Made by a program: the position numbers and the translations under genes. This document shows positions 53,000 to 60,899 of a stretch of DNA of 64,000 bases, in pieces. The notes beneath the pieces are model-generated. The model was not told the DNA's origin. It ran no database searches and was given only the letters and a program-made list of their open reading frames with translations. Each line of letters begins with the position of its first letter. Positions within the stretch are counted from its first letter, which is position 1. The DNA is from Pseudomonas wadenswilerensis (lineage in GTDB: Bacteria > Pseudomonadota > Gammaproteobacteria > Pseudomonadales > Pseudomonadaceae): NCBI RefSeq assembly GCF_900497695.1, contig NZ_UIDD01000007.1, positions 248,001 through 312,000 of the forward strand, read 5' to 3'.

Positions 53000-53953
53000 A
53001 TGAACAACGATATTCCTGAACCCCAAGCGGTGTGCAGCCCGATCACCAGCAGCGCGATTTTCATGGTCGCCACCCTGGCGCCCGACCGTGACGCGCTGCA
53101 CACCGTGCGCGAATGGTGCGCCGATATCGCCGGCCTGACCCGCTCGGTCGGCAAGCGCGTGCCGGCGGGCAACCTGTCGTGCGTGTGCGGTTTTGCCGCC
53201 AGTGCCTGGGACCAGCTGTTCGGCGGGCCGCGGCCAGCGGCCTTGCACCCGTTCCGTGAGTTTGGCGTAGAAGGGCGCCGCGCACCGGCCACCCCCGGCG
53301 ACATCCTCCTGCACATCCGCGCCGACCAGATGGACCTGTGCTTTGAACTGGCCACCCAGCTGATGACGGCCTTGGGCGATGCGGTCAAGGTGGTGGATGA
53401 AGTGCAGGGCTTTCGCTATTTCGACATGCGCAGCATCGTCGGCTTCGTCGATGGCACCGAGAACCCGGTCGGTCGCCAGGTACCCAAGTTCACCCTGATC
53501 GGTGATGAAGACCCGGCCTTCAGTGGCGGCAGCTATGTGCTGGTGCAAAAGTACCTGCACAACATGACCGCCTGGAACGCGCTGCCGGTGGAGGCGCAGG
53601 AGCGGGTCATCGGCCGCACCAAGCTGTCGGACATCGAGCTCGGTGACGAGGTCAAGCCCAGCAACTCCCACAGCGCCCTGACCACCATCACCGGCGCGGA
53701 CGGCGAAGAGCTGAAGATCCTGCGGGACAACATGCCGTTCGGCCGCCCCGGCGCGGGTGAGTTCGGTACTTACTTCATCGGCTATGCACGTTCGCCGGCA
53801 CCGATCGAACTGATGCTCGAGAACATGTTCGTCGGCCGTCCGGTCGGCAACTATGACCGCCTGCTGGATTTCAGCACGGCGGTCACCGGCGGGCTGTTCT
53901 TCGTGCCCTCGGCCGAGCTGCTCGAAGACCTGGCCGAGCGGACACCAGACTAG
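53000..53953 (+). CDS. DyP-type heme peroxidase
   Basis: A 317-residue dye-decolourising peroxidase without a signal peptide (class B/YfeX type). The distal-side GFVDGTENPVG (about 153-163) contains the catalytic Asp; the proximal heme His is in NSHSALTTI (about residue 223), and the distal Arg is in IGYARSP. The start at 53000 follows an AGGCAGCC stretch; the seven-residue longer frame has no support. It uses H2O2 to oxidise dyes, porphyrin-related or phenolic compounds. It converges with the lysR gene, 3 bases between stops. Confidence 0.9.
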   Translation: MNNDIPEPQAVCSPITSSAIFMVATLAPDRDALHTVREWCADIAGLTRSVGKRVPAGNLSCVCGFAASAWDQLFGGPRPAALHPFREFGVEGRRAPATPGDILLHIRADQMDLCFELATQLMTALGDAVKVVDEVQGFRYFDMRSIVGFVDGTENPVGRQVPKFTLIGDEDPAFSGGSYVLVQKYLHNMTAWNALPVEAQERVIGRTKLSDIELGDEVKPSNSHSALTTITGADGEELKILRDNMPFGRPGAGEFGTYFIGYARSPAPIELMLENMFVGRPVGNYDRLLDFSTAVTGGLFFVPSAELLEDLAERTPD

Positions 53954-53956
53954 TGC

Positions 53957-54856
53957 CTACGCCGGTTTCAATTCGCTGTCGAGCAGTGATTTAACCTCGG
54001 CAAAGCACTTCTCCGCGATTGCCGAACGCGGCTCGGTACGCCGCAGCAGCAAGCCGATGGGGGCATGCACGCTGGCAGCACTGATCGGCACGATGCGCAG
54101 GTGCTCGCTCAAGCCTTCCAGGCCGTAATCCAGCGGCATGATCGCGCAGCACATGCCGGCGCAGGCGGCCTGGATCAACTGGTAGCTGGAATCGCTTTCC
54201 AGCACCGCATGGGGCTGCAGGCCGCGGCTGCGAAAGCTCAGGTCGACCGACTGGCGATAATGCATGCCCTTGCTCAACAGCCCCAGGGGCACTTCGCTGA
54301 CCGCTTCCCAGGGGAGTTCAGCCTGCTCGAACTGGAAATGACGCACGTCGTACAACAGGCCCATGCGCGTGGTGCCCAGTTCGATCACGTCGAAATAGGC
54401 GCTGTTGATCTGGTCCAGGTAGCAGATACCCAGGTCCAGCTGGTTGCGGCTCAGGCCATCGGTGATCTGCTCCGAGCTCAAGGATGACAGCTGGAACTGC
54501 AGCTCCGGATAGCGCTGGGCCAGGGGCTGGAGAAACTGCATGGGGTTGAAGCTCGACAGCGGCACCATGCCCAGGCGCAGGCTGCCGACGATCTGCCCGC
54601 GGCAACTGGCGGCTTCGGCCTGCAAGCCGTCATAGGCGGCAAGCAAGGTGCGGGCCCAGGCCAGGATGCGCTCGCCGGCCTCAGTGAAGCCCTCAAAACG
54701 CTGGCCACGGGTTACCAGCACCAGGTTCAGTTCGTCTTCCAGGTTGCGCAGACGCATCGACAACGTCGGCTGGGTGATATGGCACAGCGCCGCGGCCTGG
54801 CCGAAGTGGCGGGTCTGGTCCAGGGCGAGGAGAAACTTGAGTTGTTTGATATCCAT
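53957..54856 (-). CDS. LysR-family transcriptional regulator
   Basis: A 299-residue LTTR. N-terminal winged helix-turn-helix (about 1-60: MDIKQLKFLLALDQTRHFGQAAALC, QPTLSMRLRNLEDEL) and a type 2 periplasmic-binding-like effector domain (about 90-295). The frame remains open far upstream, but MDIKQLKFL is the family start. Divergent from moaB, so moaB is the likely target; a similar LysR-moaB pairing occurs near formate dehydrogenase genes in Pseudomonas (from memory, not certain). No effector is known. Confidence 0.85.
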   Translation of the reverse strand: MDIKQLKFLLALDQTRHFGQAAALCHITQPTLSMRLRNLEDELNLVLVTRGQRFEGFTEAGERILAWARTLLAAYDGLQAEAASCRGQIVGSLRLGMVPLSSFNPMQFLQPLAQRYPELQFQLSSLSSEQITDGLSRNQLDLGICYLDQINSAYFDVIELGTTRMGLLYDVRHFQFEQAELPWEAVSEVPLGLLSKGMHYRQSVDLSFRSRGLQPHAVLESDSSYQLIQAACAGMCCAIMPLDYGLEGLSEHLRIVPISAASVHAPIGLLLRRTEPRSAIAEKCFAEVKSLLDSELKPA

Positions 54857-54965
54857 GGCACAGCCTGGCAAGTCAGTGGGGGCGGGTGGGAAAACGGTAA
54901 AGCAAAGGGCCAGGCCCGTCCAATGAGCATTAGTGACCGGGTGATAGAGGCGCTTGATCAGTAGA

Positions 54966-55001
54966 CGATAGACCCACTCGATAAGCCGGTCGGATCTATC
55001 G
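54966..55001. promoter_or_regulatory. Inverted repeat between lysR and moaB, candidate LysR box
   Basis: CGATAGA (54966-54972) and TCTATCG (54995-55001) are exact inverted arms 29 bases apart centre to centre, with a further ATCGATTGG following. It lies in the 213-base divergent region. Spacing is wider than a standard T-N11-A box, so a looped or double-site arrangement is possible. Confidence 0.3.
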
Positions 55002-55069
55002 ATTGGACGCTGTCGGTGTTTAGTTCTAGCGTTGCTCGCAACTTCCTGACTGCTGCCAAGGGGCTTTGC

Positions 55070-55609
55070 ATGAGTATCAAACTGGACGCGGCCTTTGTGC
55101 CGCTGAATATCGCCGTGCTGACCGTCAGTGACACCCGCAGCTTTGACAACGACACCTCTGGCGAACTGCTCGCCAGCCGCGCGGTGGAGATGGGTCACCG
55201 GTTGGTTGATCGGGTGTTGCTCAAAGATGACCTGTACAAGATTCGCGCCCAGGTGGCGGGCTGGATTGCCGAAGACGACGTGCAGGTGGTGCTGATCACC
55301 GGCGGTACCGGCTTTACCGGCCGCGACAGTACCCCGGAGGCGGTGGCCTGTTTGTTCGACAAGCACATCGACGGTTTTGGCGAGCTGTTCCGCGCCTTGT
55401 CGATCCTCGACATCGGCACCTCCACCGTACAGACCCGCGCCCTGGCGGGCCTGGCCAATGGCACCCTGGTGTGCTGCCTGCCGGGCTCCACCGGCGCCTG
55501 TCGCACCGCCTGGGAAGGCATCCTCGCCGAACAACTGGATGCCCGCCATCGGCCTTGCAACTTCGTTGCCCACCTCAAGCCTGGCAAGCTGTGCGAATCG
55601 CGCCAGTGA
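55070..55609 (+). CDS. moaB: Molybdenum cofactor biosynthesis protein MoaB
   Basis: A 179-residue MoaB/MogA-family protein. LNIAVLTVSDTRSFDNDTSGELL (about 12-34), VVLITGGTGFTGRDSTPEA (about 67-85) with the molybdopterin-binding GGTG, and the Gly-rich LPGSTGACRTAWEGIL (about 140) are intact. It adenylylates molybdopterin or acts alongside MogA in inserting molybdenum. It is alone here, not with moaA/C/D/E, but the window also encodes NapA, a molybdoenzyme. The start at 55070 is preferred over an upstream frame that lacks a ribosome-binding site. Confidence 0.9.
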   Translation: MSIKLDAAFVPLNIAVLTVSDTRSFDNDTSGELLASRAVEMGHRLVDRVLLKDDLYKIRAQVAGWIAEDDVQVVLITGGTGFTGRDSTPEAVACLFDKHIDGFGELFRALSILDIGTSTVQTRALAGLANGTLVCCLPGSTGACRTAWEGILAEQLDARHRPCNFVAHLKPGKLCESRQ

Positions 55610-55611
55610 AC

Positions 55612-56031
55612 TAATCGCGGGGCACCGCTCCCACAGGTCTTGCGCCGACCTTGTGGGAGCCGGTCTTGCCGGCGATCGAGCGCGAAGCGGTCGTAGCTCA
55701 ACCCACAGCTGATGTGCTGGTTTCAGTGGCCTCATCGCTGGCAAGCCAGCTCCCACAGGTATTGCGCCGACCTTGTGGGAGCCGGTCTTGCCGGCGATCG
55801 AGCGCGAAGCGGTCGTAACTCAACCCACAGCTGATGTGCTGGTTTCAGTGGCCCCATCGCTGGCAAGCCAGCTCCCACAGGTATTGCGCCGACCTTGTGG
55901 GAGCCGGTCTTGCCGGCGATCGAGCGCGAAGCGGTCGTAACTCAACCCACAACTGATGTGCTGGTTTCAGTGGCCCCATCGCTGGCAAGCCAGCTCCCAC
56001 AGGTATTGCGCCGACCTTGTGGGAGCCGGTC
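55612..56031. repeat. REP/BIME array, cut at its right end by an IS
   Basis: Three and a half units of about 127 bases (GTGGGAGCCGGTCTTGCCGGCGATCGAGCGCG-AGCGGTCG in pieces, then GCTGGCAAGCCAGCTCCCACAG). The last unit stops in the middle of its right arm at GGAGCCGGTC, where the IS3 element begins. No gene is present. Confidence 0.9.
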
Positions 56032-56067
56032 TGAACTGGTCAACAGATTTTGGACACCGGTTTAGGT

Positions 56068-56913
56068 TCATGCCGCAACCTTGAGCTTTTTCTCCATGGC
56101 TACCGGGGTTTCATAGCCGTTGTAGCTGTGGAGACGCTTAAGGTTGTAACGCATCAGATAAGCCTGGATGTCTAACTGTGCTTGCGCTTCGGTTTCGTAA
56201 CCCTCTGCTGGTATCCACTCAGACTTCAATGCACCGAAGAAGCGCTCCATGACGGCGTTATCCCAGCACTGGCCTCGGTGACTCATGCTCTGTTCCAGAC
56301 CGTACTCCTCAAGAGCAGCCCTGAATTTATGGCTGGTGTACTGACAGCCCTGATCCGAGTGGAACATCACTCCAGCCGGTCTACCTCTAGATTCGGCCGC
56401 CATTCGTAGCGCCTCGCAGGCAAGCCGGGCATCGGCGATCATTGAGAAAGCCCAGCCCACCACTCGGCGAGCATACAAGTCGATCACAGCCGCCAAGTAC
56501 AGCCAACGCTTGCCTACCTGGATGTAGGTGACATCGCCGCACCACACCTGGTTGACCGTCGAGACGTTGAAGTTTCGCTTGAGCTGGTTACTCGCGATCA
56601 ATGCTTCTGTGCCCGATGATCGGTAACGATGCGGCCTGCGTTGCTTGCATTGCAGACCGGCTTCCTTCATCAGCATACGTACCTTGTATCGCCCGGCTTT
56701 ATGGCCAGCACGACGCAATTCCCGAACCAGCGTTCGCGACCCAGCAGAGCTACGAGAGGCCTTGAAAAGGCTGGCCATCGTTGAACGCAGATCCTCTCTG
56801 ACCGGATCCTTTCGTCCCTGGCGTTTTCGCCATGCGTAGAAACTGCTGCGCCGAACTCCAAGGACGCGACAGCAGTCGAAAACACCAAATTGCTCACTCA
56901 GTTCGTTGATCAA
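56068..56913 (-). CDS. IS3-family transposase OrfB (DDE catalytic domain)
   Basis: A 281-residue integrase-type catalytic subunit. The N-terminal HTH_21 region is DCCRVLGVRRSSFYAWRKRQ; the rve domain has the DDE triad: Asp in VWCGDVTYIQ, Asp in MFHSDQGCQYTS, Glu in NAVMERFFGALKSE. The start is a TTG that overlaps the orfA stop, but the more likely expression route is a -1 frameshift from orfA. The frame is intact, so the element may still be active. Confidence 0.92.
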   Translation of the reverse strand: MINELSEQFGVFDCCRVLGVRRSSFYAWRKRQGRKDPVREDLRSTMASLFKASRSSAGSRTLVRELRRAGHKAGRYKVRMLMKEAGLQCKQRRPHRYRSSGTEALIASNQLKRNFNVSTVNQVWCGDVTYIQVGKRWLYLAAVIDLYARRVVGWAFSMIADARLACEALRMAAESRGRPAGVMFHSDQGCQYTSHKFRAALEEYGLEQSMSHRGQCWDNAVMERFFGALKSEWIPAEGYETEAQAQLDIQAYLMRYNLKRLHSYNGYETPVAMEKKLKVAA

Positions 56914-57212
56914 CGAGAACGATCCTTGGAGTCCCGAAGCAGGAGAGCACTGGCCTTTTTTAGGATTTCGATATCCCGGTCCTTTTGCCGGACTAGCGCT
57001 TCCAGCTCCTGGATTCGCTGCTGCTCTGGAGTGATGGCCTTGGCGCCGACTGGTGTTTGACCTTCTCGTTCCTGGCGCAGTTGCTCGACCCAGCGACGAA
57101 GCGCGGTCCGCCCTAGGCCAAGGCTCTCGCAGACATCAGGGACTGACTCACCATCGTCCAGCACCATCTCGGCAGCTTTGATTTTGAATTCGTTCGAGTA
57201 AGATTTTCGCAC
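56910..57212 (-). CDS. IS3-family transposase OrfA
   Basis: A 100-residue DNA-binding protein: helix-turn-helix VRKSYSNEFKIKAAEMVLDD, VPDVCESLGLGRTALRRWVEQL, and a leucine-zipper-like end IQELEALVRQKDRDIEILKKASALL. The GTG at 57212 is chosen; an in-frame ATG at 57269 lies within the terminal repeat. A slippery A_AAA_AAG heptamer (56955-56961 on the minus strand) sits near its end, and the -1 frame stays open into orfB. Confidence 0.9.
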   Translation of the reverse strand: MRKSYSNEFKIKAAEMVLDDGESVPDVCESLGLGRTALRRWVEQLRQEREGQTPVGAKAITPEQQRIQELEALVRQKDRDIEILKKASALLLRDSKDRSR

Positions 57213-57281
57213 TGATTTTGCCTCCAATTGGGCGCCATAATAGCGCCCGACGAAGGTGTCCAAAATCATTAGGCCAGTTCA

Positions 57282-57680
57282 GTCTCACTCCTATACGCCT
57301 GGCTTGTATTTAATGATGACGAGTACGAGAAAAGTGACCCGCACCTGTTGACTCTGCTGGGCGAGATCGAATCGGCTGCATCGACGATCACAACTGATGA
57401 TCTTTATCAGGTGTTGGGCCTGCCTAGTCATGCAGCGAAGCGGCTTGCTCGAGCCCTTGGCTTGATACATATCTTTTCCGGGCAGACGAAATACAGGCTA
57501 AGTCAGCCTAGATGGACTCAAAGCGAAGTGATGGTAAAGCGGGAGACTTACAAGCAGTGGGCCGGCTCGGTGTCTGATATTCGCGATCATCTTCAAATTG
57601 CGACTCGCCAGATTGAGTCCGCCGCAGACACTGGTGCGCCTCGGCCTTCATCGGAGGAAATATACGGAACGGGTGACTAG
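57282..57680 (+). pseudogene. Gene fragment truncated by the IS, unknown protein
   Basis: From the IS right border the frame is open for about 132 codons with no ATG near its start, so the 5' part has been lost. The product (LFNDDEYEK-like start, then TTDDLYQVLGLPSHAAKRLARALGL and WTQSEVMVKRETYKQWAGSV) looks like a small helical protein with a possible helix-turn-helix; the function is not recognised. Its left neighbour across the IS is a REP array, so the missing part was removed rather than just displaced. Confidence 0.55.
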
Positions 57681-57696
57681 CATCCAGAGCCCCGTG

Positions 57697-58080
57697 TTAG
57701 GCCCGGCGGACCTTGAACCCGAACATGCACTCTATGTCGTGGTACTCGCACCGCTCGTATGCCTTGTACTTGGCCTGGGAAGGCGTGCTGGCAAAAACAT
57801 CGACGATTGTGCGATTGGTGATGCCCCACCAACCCCAGCCGTTGACCAGCACCTGGTAGCGTTTGAGTGGAAGCTTGTCGGCCATCTCGCCGTATTGCAT
57901 CTCCCAAGTCGGGTGGTAGCTGCGGATGCGCTTCTTCGGGTCGCTGTCGAGAATGACGCCGATGTAGTGGCCGCGGTCCGCCATGATGATGCCGGGCTCG
58001 CCGTTGGCGATCACACGTCGACCGACCTCGGCTGGCACGTCATAGGTGCGGCGAACGTAGTCGCAGTTGTAGTTGCTCAT
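57697..58080 (-). CDS. Hypothetical protein, phage/ICE-type
   Basis: A 127-residue soluble protein (MSNYNCDYVRRTYDVPAEVGRR start; IANGEPGIIMADRGHYIGVILDSDP; WEMQYGEMADKLP; C-terminal CEYHDIECMFGFKVRR). It resembles short conserved proteins of Pseudomonas prophages and integrative elements by style and context, but no function is recognised. It follows the Cys-rich gene by 14 bases on the same strand. Confidence 0.6.
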   Translation of the reverse strand: MSNYNCDYVRRTYDVPAEVGRRVIANGEPGIIMADRGHYIGVILDSDPKKRIRSYHPTWEMQYGEMADKLPLKRYQVLVNGWGWWGITNRTIVDVFASTPSQAKYKAYERCEYHDIECMFGFKVRRA

Positions 58081-58094
58081 GGATCGCTCCTTGA

Positions 58095-58703
58095 TCAGGC
58101 TGTGACGCGCTCGCCGATGACGGCAGTGCTATAGGTGACCTCGTAGTTCAGGGTCACCTCGAAGCGGCCTCCGCATACGTCGCAGGTCATTTCCTGGTCT
58201 TTGTGGTCTTCCGATTCCAAGTGAATGGCCGTCGCGCAGTGCGGGCATTTGCACTCGTCCTGATATTCGAAGTCCGAGTCGCCGAACTCCGCTTCGGCAA
58301 ACTTGGCCAGGGCCTCCGCCTTGGTTGCAGCGTCGATGCGATCCTGGCAAGGCTTGCAGGTGAAGCCTTCGGAATGTCCCCAGGGAGTCTCGGTGAGCTT
58401 CGAGCGATGGATTCCGCAGTGGTGACAGGCGTTGTGCTTGTCGCAGACGATGTAGCTCCACTTTCCCGTTGTGCCGTTGCACTTGTTGCAGCCCGAAATC
58501 CAGTACCAGGCGCCGTCGATGCGCTCGGCGTACAGGCCTTTTTCCGGCGGCTCAAGCTTCACTTCCGGCAAGCCGTTGCGGTGCGGCCGGTCGTGATTCT
58601 TCCCGTTCCAGATGTTGGTGTGGCCGGAGCGGGTGCGCTCTGTCCATTCGCCAGGGATCTCGGCGATTAGGATCTTGGTGTGCTTGTCCATGGCTTTCTC
58701 CAT
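58095..58703 (-). CDS. Cys-rich multi zinc-ribbon hypothetical protein
   Basis: A 202-residue protein (start taken at 58703; ATGs at 58736 and 58691 are alternatives, the latter with GGAG 6 bases ahead). It contains four CxxC-type pairs: CNKCNG, CHHCGIH, CKPC, CPHC and CDVCGGRF, forming two or three zinc-ribbon modules, with an acidic middle (FAEAEFGDSDFEYQDEC). Likely a DNA- or protein-binding accessory protein of the mobile element; not recognised as a named family. Confidence 0.6.
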   Translation of the reverse strand: MEKAMDKHTKILIAEIPGEWTERTRSGHTNIWNGKNHDRPHRNGLPEVKLEPPEKGLYAERIDGAWYWISGCNKCNGTTGKWSYIVCDKHNACHHCGIHRSKLTETPWGHSEGFTCKPCQDRIDAATKAEALAKFAEAEFGDSDFEYQDECKCPHCATAIHLESEDHKDQEMTCDVCGGRFEVTLNYEVTYSTAVIGERVTA

Positions 58704-58816
58704 GCATGCGCCGCCCTCCGTGGCCGGATGCGGCATAGTGGCAAAATGGCATGATCAGCCTGTTCCGCTGCTCAGAGATGTCCTAAACTTGAGCTCTCAA
58801 TGCAGGAGGACGAGTT

Positions 58817-59110
58817 ATGAGCAGGACTTATGACCACGAAACTGGTGAAGCAGTTGGTGAAGGTTTCTTGGAAAAAAATGCTGGAAAAATTGCAGCTGCC
58901 ACTGGTGCTGCGGTGGCCGTCCCCGTCGTATTGAAGAGTGCGGACACAGTCAAGGTGGTGACAAAGGTTCTTAGCTTCATCGGCAAGAATCCGAAGGTAG
59001 CACTAGGCATCGCCGCCATAGCAGGAACTTGCTACGCAGTCCATCGCCTTACAGAACCTGGTACGAAGTTCAAAAAAACGAAAGAAGGCTTTGAGTACGA
59101 GCGTTCGTAG
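58817..59110 (+). CDS. Small protein with hydrophobic segments, hypothetical
   Basis: A 97-residue protein behind a strong AGGAGG at 58803-58808. Sequence features: charged start, then Ala/Gly-rich hydrophobic ATGAAVAVPVVLKSA and PKVALGIAAIAGTCYAVHRL, separated by TVKVVTKVLSFIGKN. It could be a small membrane protein. No family recognised. It has a lower GC content than the chromosome around it, in keeping with the island. Confidence 0.55.
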   Translation: MSRTYDHETGEAVGEGFLEKNAGKIAAATGAAVAVPVVLKSADTVKVVTKVLSFIGKNPKVALGIAAIAGTCYAVHRLTEPGTKFKKTKEGFEYERS

Positions 59111-59193
59111 TAGCCAGTTGTGACCGATGGCAATTTGGTTTGGGATGGGGTATTACGGGTGACCGGCATGGGGCCGGGTCAAAAGGAATTGAA

Positions 59194-59418
59194 ATGACAA
59201 CTGATCGTGAAATTGCTTTGGAGCAGGCACTTGTCGCAGTAATTGGAGCTGCGAAATTCGACGGCCTGGACGAGAGGAACATCGTCGAGCGCGCCACTGC
59301 GCTGCTATTGGGCAACAACAGTCTGCGATATGTTGAGCATCCGCATGTCGGTAACGCGATCCGTGAAATCAGCAACGCCCACGCCGAGGCGCTCACCCGG
59401 CTGCCAACAAGGGCGTAA
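59194..59418 (+). CDS. 74-residue helical protein, copy 1 of a duplicated pair
   Basis: Starts MTTDREIALEQALVAVIGAA at 59194 after AAAAGGAATT. Almost all helical, no membrane segment. It shares its start and length with the 74-residue product at 60112 (MTDDRESALELALGMLL). Its 3' end overlaps the converging minus-strand gene by 26 bases. Unknown function. Confidence 0.6.
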   Translation: MTTDREIALEQALVAVIGAAKFDGLDERNIVERATALLLGNNSLRYVEHPHVGNAIREISNAHAEALTRLPTRA

Positions 59419-59755
59419 TAACTTCGTCGCCAGGGTCACGTTTTAGCTCAGCCCTAGTGGCTTCCTCGAACTGTCGCGCTAGCTTTGGCAATAGCTCAAA
59501 CGCTGGCGCGTCAGGCCGTTTCAGTCGGCGAGCTTGCTCTTCACGGTCGCACGCCAGGAGCGATAGATGTAGGTCCTGCAGCAGCTCCTGCAACTGACTG
59601 AAACCGTAGACCTGCATCGCTTCGGACATGCCCAGCTTGGTGCGTGTAGCGGTAACCCGCGTCATCTTCTCGATGCCCAGCCGTTCCGCCTCCTTCTTCT
59701 CCCTGTCGCGGTAGTCCGCTGAGTGCTTGGCTGCCCCTGTCTTCTTCTCGGCCAT
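59393..59755 (-). CDS. Hypothetical basic helical protein, copy 1
   Basis: A 120-residue protein: basic N-terminus with RDREKKEAERLGIEKMTRVTATRTKL, a middle helical part (QLQELLQDLHLSLLACDREEQARRL) and DELK-type C-terminus. The pattern RDx-KK-EA-x2-GIE recurs in the 122-residue protein at 60511, so the two are likely distant copies. May bind nucleic acid because of the basic start. Upstream frame extension from 59806 rejected. Confidence 0.55.
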   Translation of the reverse strand: MAEKKTGAAKHSADYRDREKKEAERLGIEKMTRVTATRTKLGMSEAMQVYGFSQLQELLQDLHLSLLACDREEQARRLKRPDAPAFELLPKLARQFEEATRAELKRDPGDEVITPLLAAG

Positions 59756-59843
59756 TGCGATACCTCGCCGGGCGATGCCCGGATGTAATGAGTGGCGAAG
59801 GATCAACTACAGTTGAATTGTCATTCGCAAGGAGGAACGAGAG

Positions 59844-60119
59844 GTGACTTGTTTGATTTGCAGCGGTGCTGCGGAAACGTACGACTCTGGAGGGGACTGG
59901 CATGAGCGAAACTGTGCTCGCTGCGGCCGCTACAGGGTTTCAAGAACATTGGTTGACACAATGGCGGGGCGGAAACAGTTGTTTGACGTCGCTCGCACTA
60001 GGGCATGGATCGCGACTAACAAGGTCACAACACCTTCGCCGCTTATATCGAGTTTTGAGGCGGGTCAGCACCAACTGATTTTCTCGCATGGCGACATCAT
60101 GAGGGGGTTGCATGACTGA
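59844..60119 (+). CDS. Small CxxC zinc-ribbon protein, hypothetical
   Basis: A 91-residue protein starting with GTG at 59844 behind GGAGG. It contains CLIC and CARC pairs about 18 residues apart (MTCLICSGAAETYDSGGDWHERNCARCGRYRV), a minimal zinc ribbon, followed by a helical tail. Its 3' end overlaps the next gene (60112) by 8 bases, so translation is coupled. Confidence 0.6.
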   Translation: MTCLICSGAAETYDSGGDWHERNCARCGRYRVSRTLVDTMAGRKQLFDVARTRAWIATNKVTTPSPLISSFEAGQHQLIFSHGDIMRGLHD

Positions 60120-60336
60120 TGATCGTGAAAGTGCATTGGAGCTTGCGCTCGGAATGCTGCTGACTACAGCAACGCTGCAGGGCTTAGACCTAAAGGTTTT
60201 TGTGGACCATACTGCAGCTCTTATCTCGAAAGCTTCCCAGCATTTCGAAAGGGGCGAACTGGGAGCAATGGCAACTGCCGAACTCCACAAGGCGTATGCG
60301 GACTTGTTGGCAGCCCAGCAACGAAGTGAATCCTGA
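60112..60336 (+). CDS. 74-residue helical protein, copy 2 of a duplicated pair
   Basis: MTDDRESALELALGMLLTTA at the start, 74 residues, parallels the product at 59194: same DRE-ALE-AL beginning, same length, same all-helical character (overall identity is partial). It overlaps the preceding zinc-ribbon gene by 8 bases and has a GAGGGGG ribosome-binding sequence. Unknown function. Confidence 0.6.
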   Translation: MTDDRESALELALGMLLTTATLQGLDLKVFVDHTAALISKASQHFERGELGAMATAELHKAYADLLAAQQRSES

Positions 60337-60510
60337 AGCGAACTCTATAGGTACATCGGCCAGAAGTCAGAAACTGAGCTCATGCTGCCTTCTGCTGGCT
60401 CAAGGCACCGACTGCTGCGAAGACCGGCGCAGTCTGTGCGTCTTCGAGCGGGGTGTCAGTGGGGACGGCAATCTATCCTGACGCCACACGGCGATTTGGT
60501 TTGGATGGGC

Positions 60511-60879
60511 TCAGGCGCTCTGCATGTGCTCAATCACGTAAACGCCCTTGTCGTCCGGGTCGTCGCCAAGCATCAGGTCCGGCGCGCGCAGCTCTCGACC
60601 GAGGCGGAACTGGTCAAGTCTTCGCGCCACAAAATCCGATATGACGATTTCGTGGCGCGGCGCACTGAGGAAGTGGCGGGCCGCTTCAGGCCCTAGTTCA
60701 TGGATTCGGTGGATCAGCAGGGTCATGGCCTCACCGTTTTCCTCAACCTCGGCCCACTGCATGATCTCTGTCAGGGCCTGGCGGGTGCCTCGTCCGGCTT
60801 TCATCCGCAGGTCTTCGATACCGGCCTTGGCCTCCTTCTTCTTGCGCTTCTCGTCGCGCTCCTGCGGCGTCATCGCCAT
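60511..60879 (-). CDS. Hypothetical basic helical protein, copy 2
   Basis: A 122-residue protein with GGAGGTGAT before the ATG. The beginning MTPQERDEKRKKKEAKAGIEDLRMKAGRG is strongly basic. The middle is TRQALTEIMQWAEVEENGEAM and the end is GDDPDDKGVYVIEHMQ. Weakly similar to the product of 59393-59755 in the N-terminal block. Probably a phage/ICE accessory DNA-binding protein; not a recognised family. Confidence 0.6.
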   Translation of the reverse strand: MAMTPQERDEKRKKKEAKAGIEDLRMKAGRGTRQALTEIMQWAEVEENGEAMTLLIHRIHELGPEAARHFLSAPRHEIVISDFVARRLDQFRLGRELRAPDLMLGDDPDDKGVYVIEHMQSA

Positions 60880-60899
60880 ACATCACCTCCTTCAATCCG

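Larger units (their letters stand above)
56032..57281 (-). mobile_element. IS3-family insertion sequence, ~1250 bp
   Basis: Terminal inverted repeats begin TGAACTGG and share ATTTTGGACACC at both ends (left from 56032; right ends at 57281 when read on the other strand). Two overlapping genes, orfA and orfB, run on the minus strand. GTC flanks both ends (56029-56031 and 57282-57284), compatible with a 3-base target duplication. The left flank is a REP arm; the right flank is coding sequence of a different gene. The subgroup cannot be fixed without a database match. Confidence 0.9.

Noticed and set aside
60382..60696. Plus-strand frame opposite the 122-residue gene
   Set aside because: No ribosome-binding site, no hydrophobic or charged pattern of a real protein; it is the shadow of the minus-strand gene.
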